NCBI GenBank assembly: GCA_040374085.1
Contig: JBEIVB010000002.1
Location: 1 to 64,000 of the forward strand
Direction of reading: 5' to 3'
Origin: JBEIVB01 sp040374085
GTDB taxonomy: Bacteria > Bacteroidota > Bacteroidia > UBA4408
DNA: 64,000 nucleotides
Below are positions 32,314 to 40,984 of the stretch, one piece after another. The stretch's first letter is position 1. The number at the start of each line of letters is the position of its first letter. Position numbers and translations under genes: made by a program. Below the pieces are notes generated by a model that saw only the letters and a program-made list of their open reading frames with translations, did no database searches and was not told where the DNA came from.

Positions 32314-32892
32314 ATGGAAAAGGAATATTTTGCACATCCAACAGCGGTTATCGACGAGGGCTGTGTTATTGGTAAAGGAGCTAAAATATGGCATTTCAGC
32401 CACATAATGCCCGATTGTACCATAGGCGAAAAATGCAACATAGGCCAAAATGTGGTGGTGTCACCCGGGGTAACCCTTGGGAAAAACGTTAAAGTACAGA
32501 ACAACGTTTCCATTTACACAGGTGTGGTGTGCGAAGATGACGTTTTCTTGGGGCCCTCCATGGTATTTACCAATGTTATAAATCCCCGCAGTGCAGTGAA
32601 TCGTAGAGAACAGTATGCTCCAACCCGGGTTGGCCGAGGTGCAAGCATTGGTGCCAATGCAACCATTGTTTGTGGGCATGATATTGGCCCCTTCGCTTTT
32701 ATTGGAGCGGGTTCTGTGGTTACCAAGCATGTGCCTGCCTACTCCCTTTGGGTAGGTAATCCGGCACGTCAAATGGGTTGGATGAGTGAATTTGGTCATC
32801 GTTTGCAATTCGATGAGCACGGCAAAGCAGTGTGTCCGGAAAGCGGACAGGTCTATTCTTTGCGCGATGGCGTTGTTACACGTGTTTCTTGA
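32314..32892 (+). CDS. UDP-sugar N-acetyltransferase, left-handed beta-helix (WbpD-like)
   Basis: A 192-residue hexapeptide-repeat acetyltransferase. Repeated LbH turns are visible (GCVIGKGAKIWHFSHI, CTIGEKCNIGQNVVVSPGVT, LGKNVKVQNNVSIYTGVVCE, VGRGASIGANATIVCGHDIG, GAGSVVTKHVPAYSLWVGNP). FVNVIN-type FTNVINPRS and the following long loop fit WbpD/WlbB, which acetylates the 3-amino group of UDP-GlcNAc(3NH2)A using acetyl-CoA. ATG 32314 is two bases after the acylphosphatase stop; a GTG at 32308 is less likely. The last step of the four-enzyme route to UDP-GlcNAc(3NAc)A is therefore present here. Confidence 0.9.
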   Translation: MEKEYFAHPTAVIDEGCVIGKGAKIWHFSHIMPDCTIGEKCNIGQNVVVSPGVTLGKNVKVQNNVSIYTGVVCEDDVFLGPSMVFTNVINPRSAVNRREQYAPTRVGRGASIGANATIVCGHDIGPFAFIGAGSVVTKHVPAYSLWVGNPARQMGWMSEFGHRLQFDEHGKAVCPESGQVYSLRDGVVTRVS

Positions 32893-32901
32893 TTTCGCTT
32901 T

Positions 32902-33912
32902 ATGAGGAAGATAAAATTCGCCGTAGTTGGTCAGGGGCATATTGGCCGTCGACATGCTGAAATGATCCGCCGCAGCGTGGCTTGTGAGCTGGTGGCAACG
33001 TGTGACGTGTTGCCTTCGAAAGACCTGGGTATAGAAGCACCCGAGGAGCCTTTCTTTCGTGATTTTTCCGACCTGCTTGCTCAGCATCCAGAGGTGGAGG
33101 TTGTGAACATTTGCACGCCTAACGGACTTCATGCACAACACAGCTTGATGGCACTTGAGGCAGGGAAGCACATTGTGTGCGAAAAGCCTATGGCGCTGAG
33201 CAAAAAGGACTGTGAGTCGGTTATCTACAAGGCGCTACAGATGCACAAGCAGGTGTTTTGTGTGATGCAGAATCGCTACAGTCCACCCTCCATTTGGCTG
33301 AAGGAGTTGATTACCAACCAAACCCTCGGTGAGGTGTTTATGGTACAACTAAATTGTTATTGGAATCGCGATGACCGTTACTACAAATCTGGAGGATGGA
33401 AAGGTACCAATGCACTAGATGGCGGTACACTTTTTACACAGTTTTCTCATTTCATCGACATCATGTACTGGCTTTTTGGTGACATCACCGATATACAAGC
33501 CAAGTTCCGTGACTTTAATCACGCCCATTCTACAGAGTTTGAGGATAGTGGTTTTGTGAACTTCAACTTTGTAAACGGTGGTATGGGTTCTCTTAACTAT
33601 TCTACCTCCGTTTGGGACAGCAACCTAGAGAGCAGTCTAACCATTGTGGGCAGCAAGGGAAGTGTTAAGGTAGGCGGTCAATACATGGACAAGGTGGAAC
33701 ATTGCCACATTAAAGATTATGTTCTTCCGGAGCTTGCTCCCACCAGCCCCGCCAACGATTACGGCCATTACAAAGGTTCGGCCAACAATCACCACTTTAT
33801 CATTGAAAACGTTGTGAATACCCTGCAAGGCAAGACAACCATCACCACCAATGCCCTTGAAGGCTTAAAAGTGGTAGACATCATTGAGCGTATCTACGCA
33901 CAGCGTTTTTAA
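32902..33912 (+). CDS. Gfo/Idh/MocA oxidoreductase (WbpB-like)
   Basis: A 336-residue NAD-dependent sugar oxidoreductase. The N-terminal Rossmann motif is FAVVGQGHIGRRHAEMI, NICTPNGLHAQHSLMALEAG follows, and the EKP motif is HIVCEKPMALSKKD. The C-terminal half has MQNRYSPPSIWLKELI and GGTLFTQFSHFIDIMYWLFG. These match WbpB/WlbA, which oxidises the 3-OH of UDP-GlcNAcA for the aminotransferase. The gene starts nine bases after the WbpD-like gene, completing an acyP-wbpD-wbpB block. Confidence 0.88.
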   Translation: MRKIKFAVVGQGHIGRRHAEMIRRSVACELVATCDVLPSKDLGIEAPEEPFFRDFSDLLAQHPEVEVVNICTPNGLHAQHSLMALEAGKHIVCEKPMALSKKDCESVIYKALQMHKQVFCVMQNRYSPPSIWLKELITNQTLGEVFMVQLNCYWNRDDRYYKSGGWKGTNALDGGTLFTQFSHFIDIMYWLFGDITDIQAKFRDFNHAHSTEFEDSGFVNFNFVNGGMGSLNYSTSVWDSNLESSLTIVGSKGSVKVGGQYMDKVEHCHIKDYVLPELAPTSPANDYGHYKGSANNHHFIIENVVNTLQGKTTITTNALEGLKVVDIIERIYAQRF

Positions 33913-33933
33913 CTACCATGTTGCCAATTCTTT

Positions 33934-33941
33934 TATTTTTG
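33934..33941 (+). promoter_or_regulatory. TAnnTTTG -7 box for the wbpA-like gene
   Basis: TATTTTTG lies 51 bases before ATG 33993. It suggests the UDP-GlcNAc dehydrogenase gene has its own start of transcription, separate from the wbpD-wbpB block. Confidence 0.5.
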
Positions 33942-33992
33942 CACCTACCCATCTCACACGGTGTTTAATCGACACTGATATTTGACGTTGCT

Positions 33993-35282
33993 ATGCACAA
34001 AGAACTCCTCAACAAAGAAGCCAAGCTTGCAGTTATTGGCCTAGGATATGTTGGATTGCCTATTGCACTTGCCTTTGCCCGCAAGATCTCGGTGATTGGC
34101 TTTGACATCAATCAATCTAGGGTTGATATGATGCGCCAGCGCATCGACCCTTCCCAAGAACTTCCTTCCGAGGCTTTTGAAGGAGCAGAAATAACCTTCA
34201 CGGCCGACCTGAATGAACTTCGTGAAGCTCGCTTCTTCATTGTTGCAGTACCAACGCCAATTGATGAGCATAATCTCCCGGATTTAAAGCCCCTAATCAG
34301 TGCATCCAAAACCGTTGGTAAGGTTTTGAAGAAAGGCGATTATGTCGTGTTTGAATCTACGGTCTATCCGGGGTGTACAGAAGAAGATTGCATCCCCGTT
34401 CTGGAAGAAGTATCGGGGTTGAAATTCATCCAGGATTTTAAGGTCGGTTACTCACCTGAGCGCATAAACCCGGGTGATAAGGAGCACACCATTACCAAAA
34501 TTCTAAAGGTGGTTTCGGGTTGCGATGCCGAGTCTTTGGAAGAAATCGCAAAGGCTTATGAAATCATTGTAGAACCGGGCGTGCACAAGGCTTCTTCCAT
34601 AAAGGTGGCCGAGGCAGCAAAAATCATTGAGAACACCCAGCGCGATGTTAACATTGCTCTGATGAATGAGCTTTCCATCATTTTCAACAAGATGGGCATC
34701 AACACCTATGAGGTGCTTGAGGCTGCCGGAACAAAGTGGAATTTTTTGAAGTTTTTCCCCGGCTTGGTTGGTGGACATTGCATTGGAGTAGACCCATATT
34801 ACCTTACGCACAAAGCTGAATCGGTTGGCTATCACGCAAAAATCATCAATTCAGGTCGCTATGTAAACGACTCTATGGGTTTTTACATATCCAAGCAAAC
34901 CGTAAAGAAAATCATAGCTGCTAAGAAAGATTTAAATAAGTCTACCGTTTTAATTATGGGAGCAACCTTTAAGGAGGATGTCAGCGACATTAGAAACTCC
35001 AAGGTTGCCGATGTGGTGAAAGAATTCAAATCCTATGGCGTAAATGTTGAGGTGGTTGATCCACATGCCGATTCTGAGGAGCTCATGCATGAATACGGAT
35101 TTGGACTGGTTTCTGAGGCCGGTAAAGGATACGATGCTGTTGTAGTAGCAGTAAACCATGAAGCGTACAAAGGATTGGATGAATCCTATTTTTCATCCAT
35201 TATGTCCAACGGTGCTATTTTGGTTGACATCAAAGGCTTATATAGAGGCAAGATTAAGAATCTTACCTATTGGAGCCTTTAA
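33993..35282 (+). CDS. UDP-N-acetylglucosamine 6-dehydrogenase-like enzyme (WbpA/TviB type)
   Basis: A 429-residue nucleotide-sugar dehydrogenase. It has the Rossmann motif VIGLGYVGLPIALAFARK, VAVPTPIDEHNLPDL, FESTVYPGCTEEDCIPVLE, GYSPERINPGDKEHT and catalytic Cys263 in LVGGHCIGVDPYYLTHKAE. The C-terminal domain has MGATFKEDVSDIRNSKV. These features place it with WbpA/WbpO/TviB, which oxidise UDP-GlcNAc or UDP-GalNAc to the uronic acid, and apart from the Ugd type at 29623. Given the WbpB, WbpD and WbpE homologues nearby, UDP-GlcNAc is the likelier substrate. A C4 epimerase partner as in Vi antigen synthesis is a second possibility, since a GalE-like gene follows 66 bases later. Confidence 0.9.
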   Translation: MHKELLNKEAKLAVIGLGYVGLPIALAFARKISVIGFDINQSRVDMMRQRIDPSQELPSEAFEGAEITFTADLNELREARFFIVAVPTPIDEHNLPDLKPLISASKTVGKVLKKGDYVVFESTVYPGCTEEDCIPVLEEVSGLKFIQDFKVGYSPERINPGDKEHTITKILKVVSGCDAESLEEIAKAYEIIVEPGVHKASSIKVAEAAKIIENTQRDVNIALMNELSIIFNKMGINTYEVLEAAGTKWNFLKFFPGLVGGHCIGVDPYYLTHKAESVGYHAKIINSGRYVNDSMGFYISKQTVKKIIAAKKDLNKSTVLIMGATFKEDVSDIRNSKVADVVKEFKSYGVNVEVVDPHADSEELMHEYGFGLVSEAGKGYDAVVVAVNHEAYKGLDESYFSSIMSNGAILVDIKGLYRGKIKNLTYWSL

Positions 35283-35309
35283 ATATTCCGGTATTGTGCA
35301 ATTTGTCAA

Positions 35310-35343
35310 TTGTTTTTCTCTGGGTTTCCGGATAATACATTTG
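35310..35343 (+). promoter_or_regulatory. TTG-N23-TACATTTG promoter for galE
   Basis: TTG at 35310-35312 and TACATTTG at 35336-35343 are 23 bases apart, at the long end of the usual range. The box ends five bases before ATG 35349, which fixes that start and points to a nearly leaderless mRNA. Confidence 0.65.
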
Positions 35344-35348
35344 CAATT

Positions 35349-36365
35349 ATGATTCTGGTAACAGGCGGCACTGGCTACATTGGCTCTCATACAGCGGTGG
35401 AGTTATTGCACGCAGGTTACAACGTTGTTTTACTCGACAACCTAAGCAATTCTAATGCCGATGTTGCCGACCGGATCTCAACGATTACGGGCAAAAAGGC
35501 AACGCTCCATGTTGGAGATGTTAGTCTTCCCGAAACGTTTCAAGAGATTGAGCATCTCTACGGCATACCCGATGCGGTAATCCATTTTGCCGCATTTAAA
35601 GCGGTTGGAGAGTCTGTAGATCAACCGTTGCGGTATTTTCGAAACAACATTGATGGATTGATTACGCCCCTTGAGAAGATGCTTTCATGGCCTTCGTGTA
35701 AGGGAATTGTATTTTCTTCCTCTTGTACGGTTTATGGGTCGCCGGATCATTTACCTGTATCAGAGAACAGTCCCATCTTGCCTGCCGCATCACCTTATGG
35801 TTATACCAAACAGGTTTGCGAAGGAATGCTTCGTGCAGTTTGCGCAGCATCTTCCCTTCAGGCCATTGCCTTGCGCTATTTTAATCCCATAGGTGCGCAT
35901 CCCTCAGCCCTAATAGGGGAGTTGCCTCATGGGGTTCCCAGTAATCTCATGCCATTTGTTACTCAAAGTGCAATTGGCAAGCGGGGCCCCTTGCAGGTAT
36001 TTGGCAACGACTACGACACACCAGATGGTACCTGTATTCGTGACTTCATTCACGTGGTGGATCTTGCAAAAGCTCACGTGGCTGCTGTGAACCGTTTATT
36101 GGAGCGTAAGACGTCTTTGGGCTTTGAAGTGTTCAACGTTGGCACCGGAAAAGGATTCTCTGTGATGGAGGTCATACGCACGTTTGAGCGGGTGACCGGG
36201 GTTCAGGTTCCTTTCTTTGTTGGGCCGAGGCGACTGGGTGATGTTGGTCAGATATGGGCAAATTCCGCGCAAATAGAAAAGGAATTGGGATGGCGGGCAT
36301 CCCATAACCTAGAAGAAATGGTTAGGTCTGCTTGGGAATGGGAACAATCGCTCCAAGCGATGTAG
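35349..36365 (+). CDS. galE: UDP-glucose 4-epimerase (GalE)
   Basis: A 338-residue extended SDR enzyme. NAD binding is by LVTGGTGYIGSHTAVELL, the serine motif is FSSSCTVYGSPDHLPV, and the catalytic pair is Tyr150 and Lys154 in YGYTKQVCEGML. IALRYFNPIGAHPSALIGE, GTCIRDFIHVVDLAKAHVAA and VFNVGTGKGFSVMEVI are the GalE-type motifs. It interconverts UDP-glucose and UDP-galactose, and some members also accept the N-acetyl forms. The first 13 codons of the longer open frame from 35310 lie inside the promoter and are not translated. Confidence 0.92.
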   Translation: MILVTGGTGYIGSHTAVELLHAGYNVVLLDNLSNSNADVADRISTITGKKATLHVGDVSLPETFQEIEHLYGIPDAVIHFAAFKAVGESVDQPLRYFRNNIDGLITPLEKMLSWPSCKGIVFSSSCTVYGSPDHLPVSENSPILPAASPYGYTKQVCEGMLRAVCAASSLQAIALRYFNPIGAHPSALIGELPHGVPSNLMPFVTQSAIGKRGPLQVFGNDYDTPDGTCIRDFIHVVDLAKAHVAAVNRLLERKTSLGFEVFNVGTGKGFSVMEVIRTFERVTGVQVPFFVGPRRLGDVGQIWANSAQIEKELGWRASHNLEEMVRSAWEWEQSLQAM

Positions 36366-36433
36366 TGGAAAAGCAGCCAACGTTTTACCGCCAAGCAATT
36401 AAGAAAACATGCCTGCCAAAGGTGGTAAGCCCA

Positions 36434-37036
36434 TTACGAGTCGGTGGTTACCACATTGATGTTGAGGAGGAAATCGTTGAAGATGAACCAATCCTTTTCG
36501 GAGCCAGGTTTTCCTTTTGCGCCATACTCAATTCCAAAAAGGGTTCTATCAATGGTAACAGATGCTGTTGCACGGGTTGAGTTTCCGTTTTTCTCAATCC
36601 GGGTGGTAAAACTCACTGGATTCGCCTTATCCTTTATCGTCATCATCCCCTTTACTTCATAGGTGTTTTCCTGTGTAGGTATTACCTCTGTGATTCGGAA
36701 AGTTGCAGAAGGATACTTTTCCACCTCAAAAAAATCCTGATCCGATATGTGCTTTACAAGCTGTTTGTTGTCGTCCGGCTCGGTTATATCTGTAACCGTT
36801 ATGCTGCGCATATCGGCCTCAAACATGCCACCCACCAGAACGTCATTCTTAAACTGCAATTCGGCTTTCGCGAGTTTTAGCTTACCGGTATGCGCACCAG
36901 AAAGGCTCGTTGCGCTCCAACCAATTTCACTTTTGTTTACATCTACAGGCGGCACAACCACGCGGTATTTGTTGTAGAAATACCAACCTGTTGCTGCTGC
37001 CAAAAGGGTTACGAGAGAGAGTGTTAGCTTGTTCAT
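36434..37036 (-). CDS. YceI-family lipid-binding protein
   Basis: A 200-residue lipocalin-like protein that binds isoprenoid or other long-chain lipids in its family. An N-terminal hydrophobic segment (LTLSLVTLLAAATGWYFYN) is either a signal peptide or an uncleaved anchor; no clear cleavage site is visible. YceI elements follow: SEIGWSATSLSGAHTGKLKL, GGMFEADMRSITVTDI, LVKHISDQDFFEVEKYPSAT, FRITEVIP and GIEYGAKGKPGSEKDWFIFN. The gene is convergent with galE, 68 bases from its stop, and unconnected to a neighbour. Confidence 0.9.
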   Translation of the reverse strand: MNKLTLSLVTLLAAATGWYFYNKYRVVVPPVDVNKSEIGWSATSLSGAHTGKLKLAKAELQFKNDVLVGGMFEADMRSITVTDITEPDDNKQLVKHISDQDFFEVEKYPSATFRITEVIPTQENTYEVKGMMTIKDKANPVSFTTRIEKNGNSTRATASVTIDRTLFGIEYGAKGKPGSEKDWFIFNDFLLNINVVTTDS

Positions 37037-37126
37037 TGTTTTTTTTTCAAAACTCGCTCAATTGCTTTTTCGTGGATGTTAATGATGTGTTAATGCCTTC
37101 AAAAAAAACGTTAACTAAAATGAGTT

Positions 37127-38293
37127 TTAAACTGACGGTTCCAGTCTGGTGGTTTTATAATCTCCTTTAAATAAACGATATCCAAGAAGTTTGCTTTCAA
37201 TACCACCATTATCGAGATTGAACTTTAGGAATGGCTTAAGGCCAATGTGTTTTGCTGCTTCTGGATTGCCGCTTAAAATCCATGCTTCCCACCCGGTAAA
37301 CTGGTGCTTGAGATGGGTTCCAAACGACCCATAAAGGGCATTCAAATCGGCTGGTTTTAGGCGCTCTCCATAAGGAGGATTGGTGACAATCCAGCCGGGC
37401 TTCTCGGAAGGTGGGGGAGTAGAAGTGGCATCGGCTTTTTTGAGTTTTACCTCTTCGTGGCATCCAATTTCTTCCAGGGTTTCGCGTGCAACATCGAGCG
37501 CCGCCTCGGAAATGTCCGATCCGTACAATGGCGCCGGTGGATCCATGATTTTGCCGTTAGCAGCATCTACCACCTCCATCCAATTGCTTTTGTTGTAGAG
37601 GGGCCAGCGCTGAAACGCAAAACCAGTTCGGTAATAACCCGCAGGTACTTTTCTGGAAATCAGACTCGCCTCTGCCAACAGGGTTGCGCTTCCGCAAAAG
37701 GGGTCGAACAACGGCTTTTCCTGGTCCCAATTGGAAAGCTGAATAAGTCCGGCAGCCAGAACTTCATTCACACTTGCCGAGTAGCCTTTTGTTTTATAAC
37801 CTCTTTTAAATAGTGGCACGCCACTGGTGTCCAACAGAATGGTTGCTTGTTGCTTGTAAATGTGCACTACAACCCTCAGGAAAGGATCCTCTTTGTTGAC
37901 GTCTGGGCGCTTTCCGAATTTAAAGCGCATGCGATCGGCAATGGCATCTTTAACTTTCAGGGCAACAAACATAGTGTTGGCAAATTCAGATTGGTTTGCC
38001 TGGGCCTCTACTGCAAATGTTTGGGTGGGTGCCAGCCAATCTTCCCAGGGAAGGTGGTAGGCACCGCGGTAGAGTTGATCCTGGCTTCCTGCCTCATAAG
38101 CGCCCACTTTCCAAAGTACTTTCACTGCTAAGCGGCTGCAATAATTGAGGCGCATCATGGCGCTTGCGTCTCCCGAGCATGAAACAGCTCGGTTGGCAAT
38201 TACTACTTCATCCAAGCCCAACTCCTGGCACTCAATGGCCAACAGTTCCTCGAAACCCTGAAACGTCTTTATCACAAATTCCATTTTTTCCAT
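37127..38293 (-). CDS. THUMP-domain class I SAM-dependent RNA methyltransferase (RlmL N-terminal type)
   Basis: A 388-residue protein. Residues about 1-165 hold a ferredoxin-like/THUMP region (FVIKTFQGFEELLAIECQEL), and the C-terminal two thirds are a Rossmann methyltransferase with LFDPFCGSATLLAEASLI, YGSDISEAALDVARETLEEI and the catalytic VTNPPYGERL. This is the family that methylates N2 of guanosines in 23S rRNA (G2445 by RlmL) or tRNA. It is the single-domain form, without the C-terminal RlmK half found in enterobacteria. ATG 38293 and ATG 38284 are both possible starts. Confidence 0.92.
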   Translation of the reverse strand: MEKMEFVIKTFQGFEELLAIECQELGLDEVVIANRAVSCSGDASAMMRLNYCSRLAVKVLWKVGAYEAGSQDQLYRGAYHLPWEDWLAPTQTFAVEAQANQSEFANTMFVALKVKDAIADRMRFKFGKRPDVNKEDPFLRVVVHIYKQQATILLDTSGVPLFKRGYKTKGYSASVNEVLAAGLIQLSNWDQEKPLFDPFCGSATLLAEASLISRKVPAGYYRTGFAFQRWPLYNKSNWMEVVDAANGKIMDPPAPLYGSDISEAALDVARETLEEIGCHEEVKLKKADATSTPPPSEKPGWIVTNPPYGERLKPADLNALYGSFGTHLKHQFTGWEAWILSGNPEAAKHIGLKPFLKFNLDNGGIESKLLGYRLFKGDYKTTRLEPSV

Positions 38294-38312
38294 GGGCGAT
38301 TTTTTTTCAGCT

Positions 38313-38320
38313 CAAAGGTG
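38313..38320 (-). promoter_or_regulatory. Near-consensus -7 box for the THUMP methyltransferase gene
   Basis: CACCTTTG on the minus strand differs from TAnnTTTG only at the first base, and lies 20 bases before ATG 38293. It is a weaker call than the exact matches. Confidence 0.35.
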
Positions 38321-38391
38321 GGGTTTTGCCGCCACTCCCATCTGTTTGAGGCTTATTTTGTTTCTTCGCAGAACCAAAAAAAAACAAGAGA

Positions 38392-39381
38392 ATGGAATAC
38401 AGGAGGATGGGCAAAACCGGTTTGCAACTGAGCGAACTCTCATTTGGCAGTTGGGTTACGTTTGGCCACCAGATTGGTGATGACGTTGCAGAGACCTGCA
38501 TGAAGCTGGCATACGATCAGGGTGTAAATTTTTTCGATAATGCGGAAGCATATGCCAGCGGAAAGTCTGAGGAGGTGATGGGGAAGATTTTAAAAAAGAT
38601 GGGCTGGGACCGAAGCACCTATGTTATTTCCACGAAAGTTTTCTGGGGCGGAAAGTTGCCGAACCAGATCGGACTCAGTCGAAAGCACATCTTGGAGGCC
38701 ATAGATCGTTCGTTAAAGCGCCTTCAGCTCGATTATGTTGATCTTTTTTTCTGCCACAGACCCGACCGAAACACTCCCATAGAGGAGACGGTTAGGGCCA
38801 TGGACCACCTGGTTCGTCAAGGCAAAATTCTGTATTGGGGCACATCGGAGTGGAGTGCACTCGAGATTATGGAGGCCCACTCCGTGGCGCGTTCAGAGCG
38901 GCTTACGCCTCCATCTATGGAACAGCCCCAATACAATTTGTTTCACCGGCAACGTGTTGAAGTTGAGTATCAGAGGCTGTACGAAGGTCCGGGTTTGGGC
39001 ACCACCATCTGGAGTCCTCTTGCCTCAGGCTTGCTCTCTCCAAAATACCTGAGCGGGGTTGCCCCGGCAGATACCAGAACCGCCCTTCCCAATATGGCCT
39101 GGCTCAAAGAAAAGTTCGAATCCGAGGAAGGCAAGAAAAATTTAGAGAAGGTCGTAAAGTTGAATCAAATGGCGCTTGACTTAGGTATTACTCTTCCCCA
39201 GTTGGCCATAGCCTGGTGCCTGCTCAATCAGCGGGTGAGCACAGTTATGCTGGGTGCATCCAAGGTGGAACAGCTTAAAGAAACCCTCCAAGCCGCCCAA
39301 TCTTGCACCAAATTTACGCCCGACGTGGTGGAACAGATTGAACTCATCGTTCAAAACAAGCCCTTGGTTTCGCAGTTTTAA
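38392..39381 (+). CDS. Aldo/keto reductase, potassium-channel beta-subunit-like
   Basis: A 329-residue TIM-barrel NADPH oxidoreductase. The start EYRRMGKTGLQLSELSFGSW, FFDNAEAYASGKSEEVMGKI (catalytic Asp and Tyr), STKVFWGG (Lys), YVDLFFCHRPDRNTPIEETV (His), EQPQYNLFHRQRVEVEY and GLGTTIWSPLASGLLSPKYL follow the Kv-beta/YghZ branch. Bacterial members reduce aldehydes such as methylglyoxal; none of the neighbours indicates a specific substrate. It is divergent from the THUMP methyltransferase gene. Confidence 0.92.
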   Translation: MEYRRMGKTGLQLSELSFGSWVTFGHQIGDDVAETCMKLAYDQGVNFFDNAEAYASGKSEEVMGKILKKMGWDRSTYVISTKVFWGGKLPNQIGLSRKHILEAIDRSLKRLQLDYVDLFFCHRPDRNTPIEETVRAMDHLVRQGKILYWGTSEWSALEIMEAHSVARSERLTPPSMEQPQYNLFHRQRVEVEYQRLYEGPGLGTTIWSPLASGLLSPKYLSGVAPADTRTALPNMAWLKEKFESEEGKKNLEKVVKLNQMALDLGITLPQLAIAWCLLNQRVSTVMLGASKVEQLKETLQAAQSCTKFTPDVVEQIELIVQNKPLVSQF

Positions 39382-39480
39382 CGTTCTGTCAAATTTTCAC
39401 AGGTGTCGGTTGAAAAGTGCCCTTATCCCAGTAGAATTTCCTATTTTCGTCCGATTGACACTTACCCACGGTTGACCCTT

Positions 39481-40389
39481 ATGTTCAGGCGAGTATTCAC
39501 CCTGCTTTTGCTTCTTCTTCCCGCTCTGGGCTTTGCTCAGCAGTGGAAGAAACAGCGCAAGGAAATTGTCGTGGGAATTGGGGCTTCTAATTTCCTCGGA
39601 GATTTGGGAGGAGCCGATCAAATCGGAACGTACTTCTACAACGACATCGAGTTATCTCAAACCAGCTTTCAAATCAACGCGGGTTACCGGTATCGATTTA
39701 CGCCCAATCTTTCGGCTAAAGGTGGATTCTATTTTGGCCAGATTTCGGGTTCTGATCTTTTGACCAAAGAGCCCTCTCGAAACAACCGAAAACTTGAGTT
39801 CAAATCCAATATTTTCGAGGTGTCCGGTCAGTTTGAATACGCGCTCATCGAAGAACACATCAAAGGCCGTTACATCCGAGGCAAAACGCGTTTCCCGGTG
39901 AACATTTACCTGTTCGCCGGCTTAGGGTTTACGTATTTCAACCCGAAAAGCCGAATCAACTTCGAAGGACCATGGATTGCTCTCCAACCCCTAGGAACAG
40001 AGGGCCAAGGGTTACCGGGGCAAAAGTCAAGATACAGCCGTGTTACGGTTGTCATCCCGGTTGGAATCGGGTTCAAGTATCCCATTACCAATCAGTGGCA
40101 CGTTGGGTTGGAATATTCCATGCGGAAAACTTTTTCGGATTACATGGATGATGTTTCGGGTGACTATTTCGATCGCAACGCCATTGGGGCACAATATGGC
40201 CCTAATGCCCGATACTTTGCCGATCCTGCATCGTATTCATATCCCAATCTGCCAACCAACCCCAACGGATGGACAGCGCCGGGCCAGAAAAGAGGAAACT
40301 CCTCAAAAGACGATAGTTATATTTTTGTTTCGGCCACCGTCTCCTACAAGCTCATCCGCGGAACTACGCGTTCTCGTGTGAAATTCTAA
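39481..40389 (+). CDS. DUF6089-family (PorG-like) outer-membrane protein
   Basis: A 302-residue outer-membrane barrel. Residues 1-20 are a signal peptide (FRRVFTLLLLLLPALGFAQ). The mature start, EIVVGIGASNFLGDLGGADQ, and INAGYRYRFTPNLSAKGGFYF match DUF6089, the family that includes T9SS component PorG and many paralogues. It is longer than typical PorG because of an extended loop around residues 160-190 and a Pro/Asn-rich segment near 250, so it may be a paralogue. A longer open frame begins at 39403, but ATG 39481 gives the signal peptide; a near-match box TATTTTCG lies at 39442-39449. It ends one base before the convergent coaE stop. Confidence 0.75.
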   Translation: MFRRVFTLLLLLLPALGFAQQWKKQRKEIVVGIGASNFLGDLGGADQIGTYFYNDIELSQTSFQINAGYRYRFTPNLSAKGGFYFGQISGSDLLTKEPSRNNRKLEFKSNIFEVSGQFEYALIEEHIKGRYIRGKTRFPVNIYLFAGLGFTYFNPKSRINFEGPWIALQPLGTEGQGLPGQKSRYSRVTVVIPVGIGFKYPITNQWHVGLEYSMRKTFSDYMDDVSGDYFDRNAIGAQYGPNARYFADPASYSYPNLPTNPNGWTAPGQKRGNSSKDDSYIFVSATVSYKLIRGTTRSRVKF

Positions 40390-40390
40390 A

Positions 40391-40984
40391 TCAGGATTTA
40401 TTCTGCTTATTTCTCCAGGTTTCGACCAGTTTTTCAACTTGTTTTATCATCGATTGCTTATCATCGTTGTAGATGATCCAAGTGCAAAGCGCCAGTTTTT
40501 TTTCTTCTGACCATTGGCTGTTGATCCGCTGTTGGATTTCGACATCGCTTGAGGAATCGCGCATTTTTAACCGCTCGATTCGAAGATCCAGAGGTGCGGA
40601 GATGCCTACCACGCCGGCGAGATCCCGATCTGTTCCGGATTCAAACAAAATGGCTGCTTCCCTCACCACAAAAGGGGCATTCTGTTGTTTTTTCCAATCT
40701 TCAAATGCCTGTGCAACTTGAGGGTGAATGAGGTGGTTGAGCCAAGCCCTTTCTTCCGGGTCTTGAAAAACTCGTTCGGCAATGAGCTTGCGGTTGGGTT
40801 GGCTTCCGGCAGGCCAAAATGCTTCACCCCAACGCCCTGTTATCAAAGGTTTGTTTTTTTGGTTTTCCAAGCAGATGCGTGCATGACGATCTGCATTGAA
40901 AACGGGCACCCCCATGGTTTCCATGATTTTGGCAACGGTGGTTTTTCCGGTGCCAATACCGCCTGTGAGTCCATAAGATGTCAC
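40391..40984 (-). CDS. coaE: Dephospho-CoA kinase
   Basis: A 197-residue P-loop kinase catalysing the last step of CoA synthesis. The nucleotide site is YGLTGGIGTGKTTVAKIMET, followed by VPVFNADRHAR, then ERAWLNHLIHPQVAQAFEDW, VREAAILFESG and lid residues near RIERLKMRDSS. The start is GTG at 40984, overlapping the YbbR stop codon (GTGA); no ATG lies before the P-loop. panD, another gene of the CoA pathway, is elsewhere in the window. Confidence 0.94.
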   Translation of the reverse strand: MTSYGLTGGIGTGKTTVAKIMETMGVPVFNADRHARICLENQKNKPLITGRWGEAFWPAGSQPNRKLIAERVFQDPEERAWLNHLIHPQVAQAFEDWKKQQNAPFVVREAAILFESGTDRDLAGVVGISAPLDLRIERLKMRDSSSDVEIQQRINSQWSEEKKLALCTWIIYNDDKQSMIKQVEKLVETWRNKQNKS

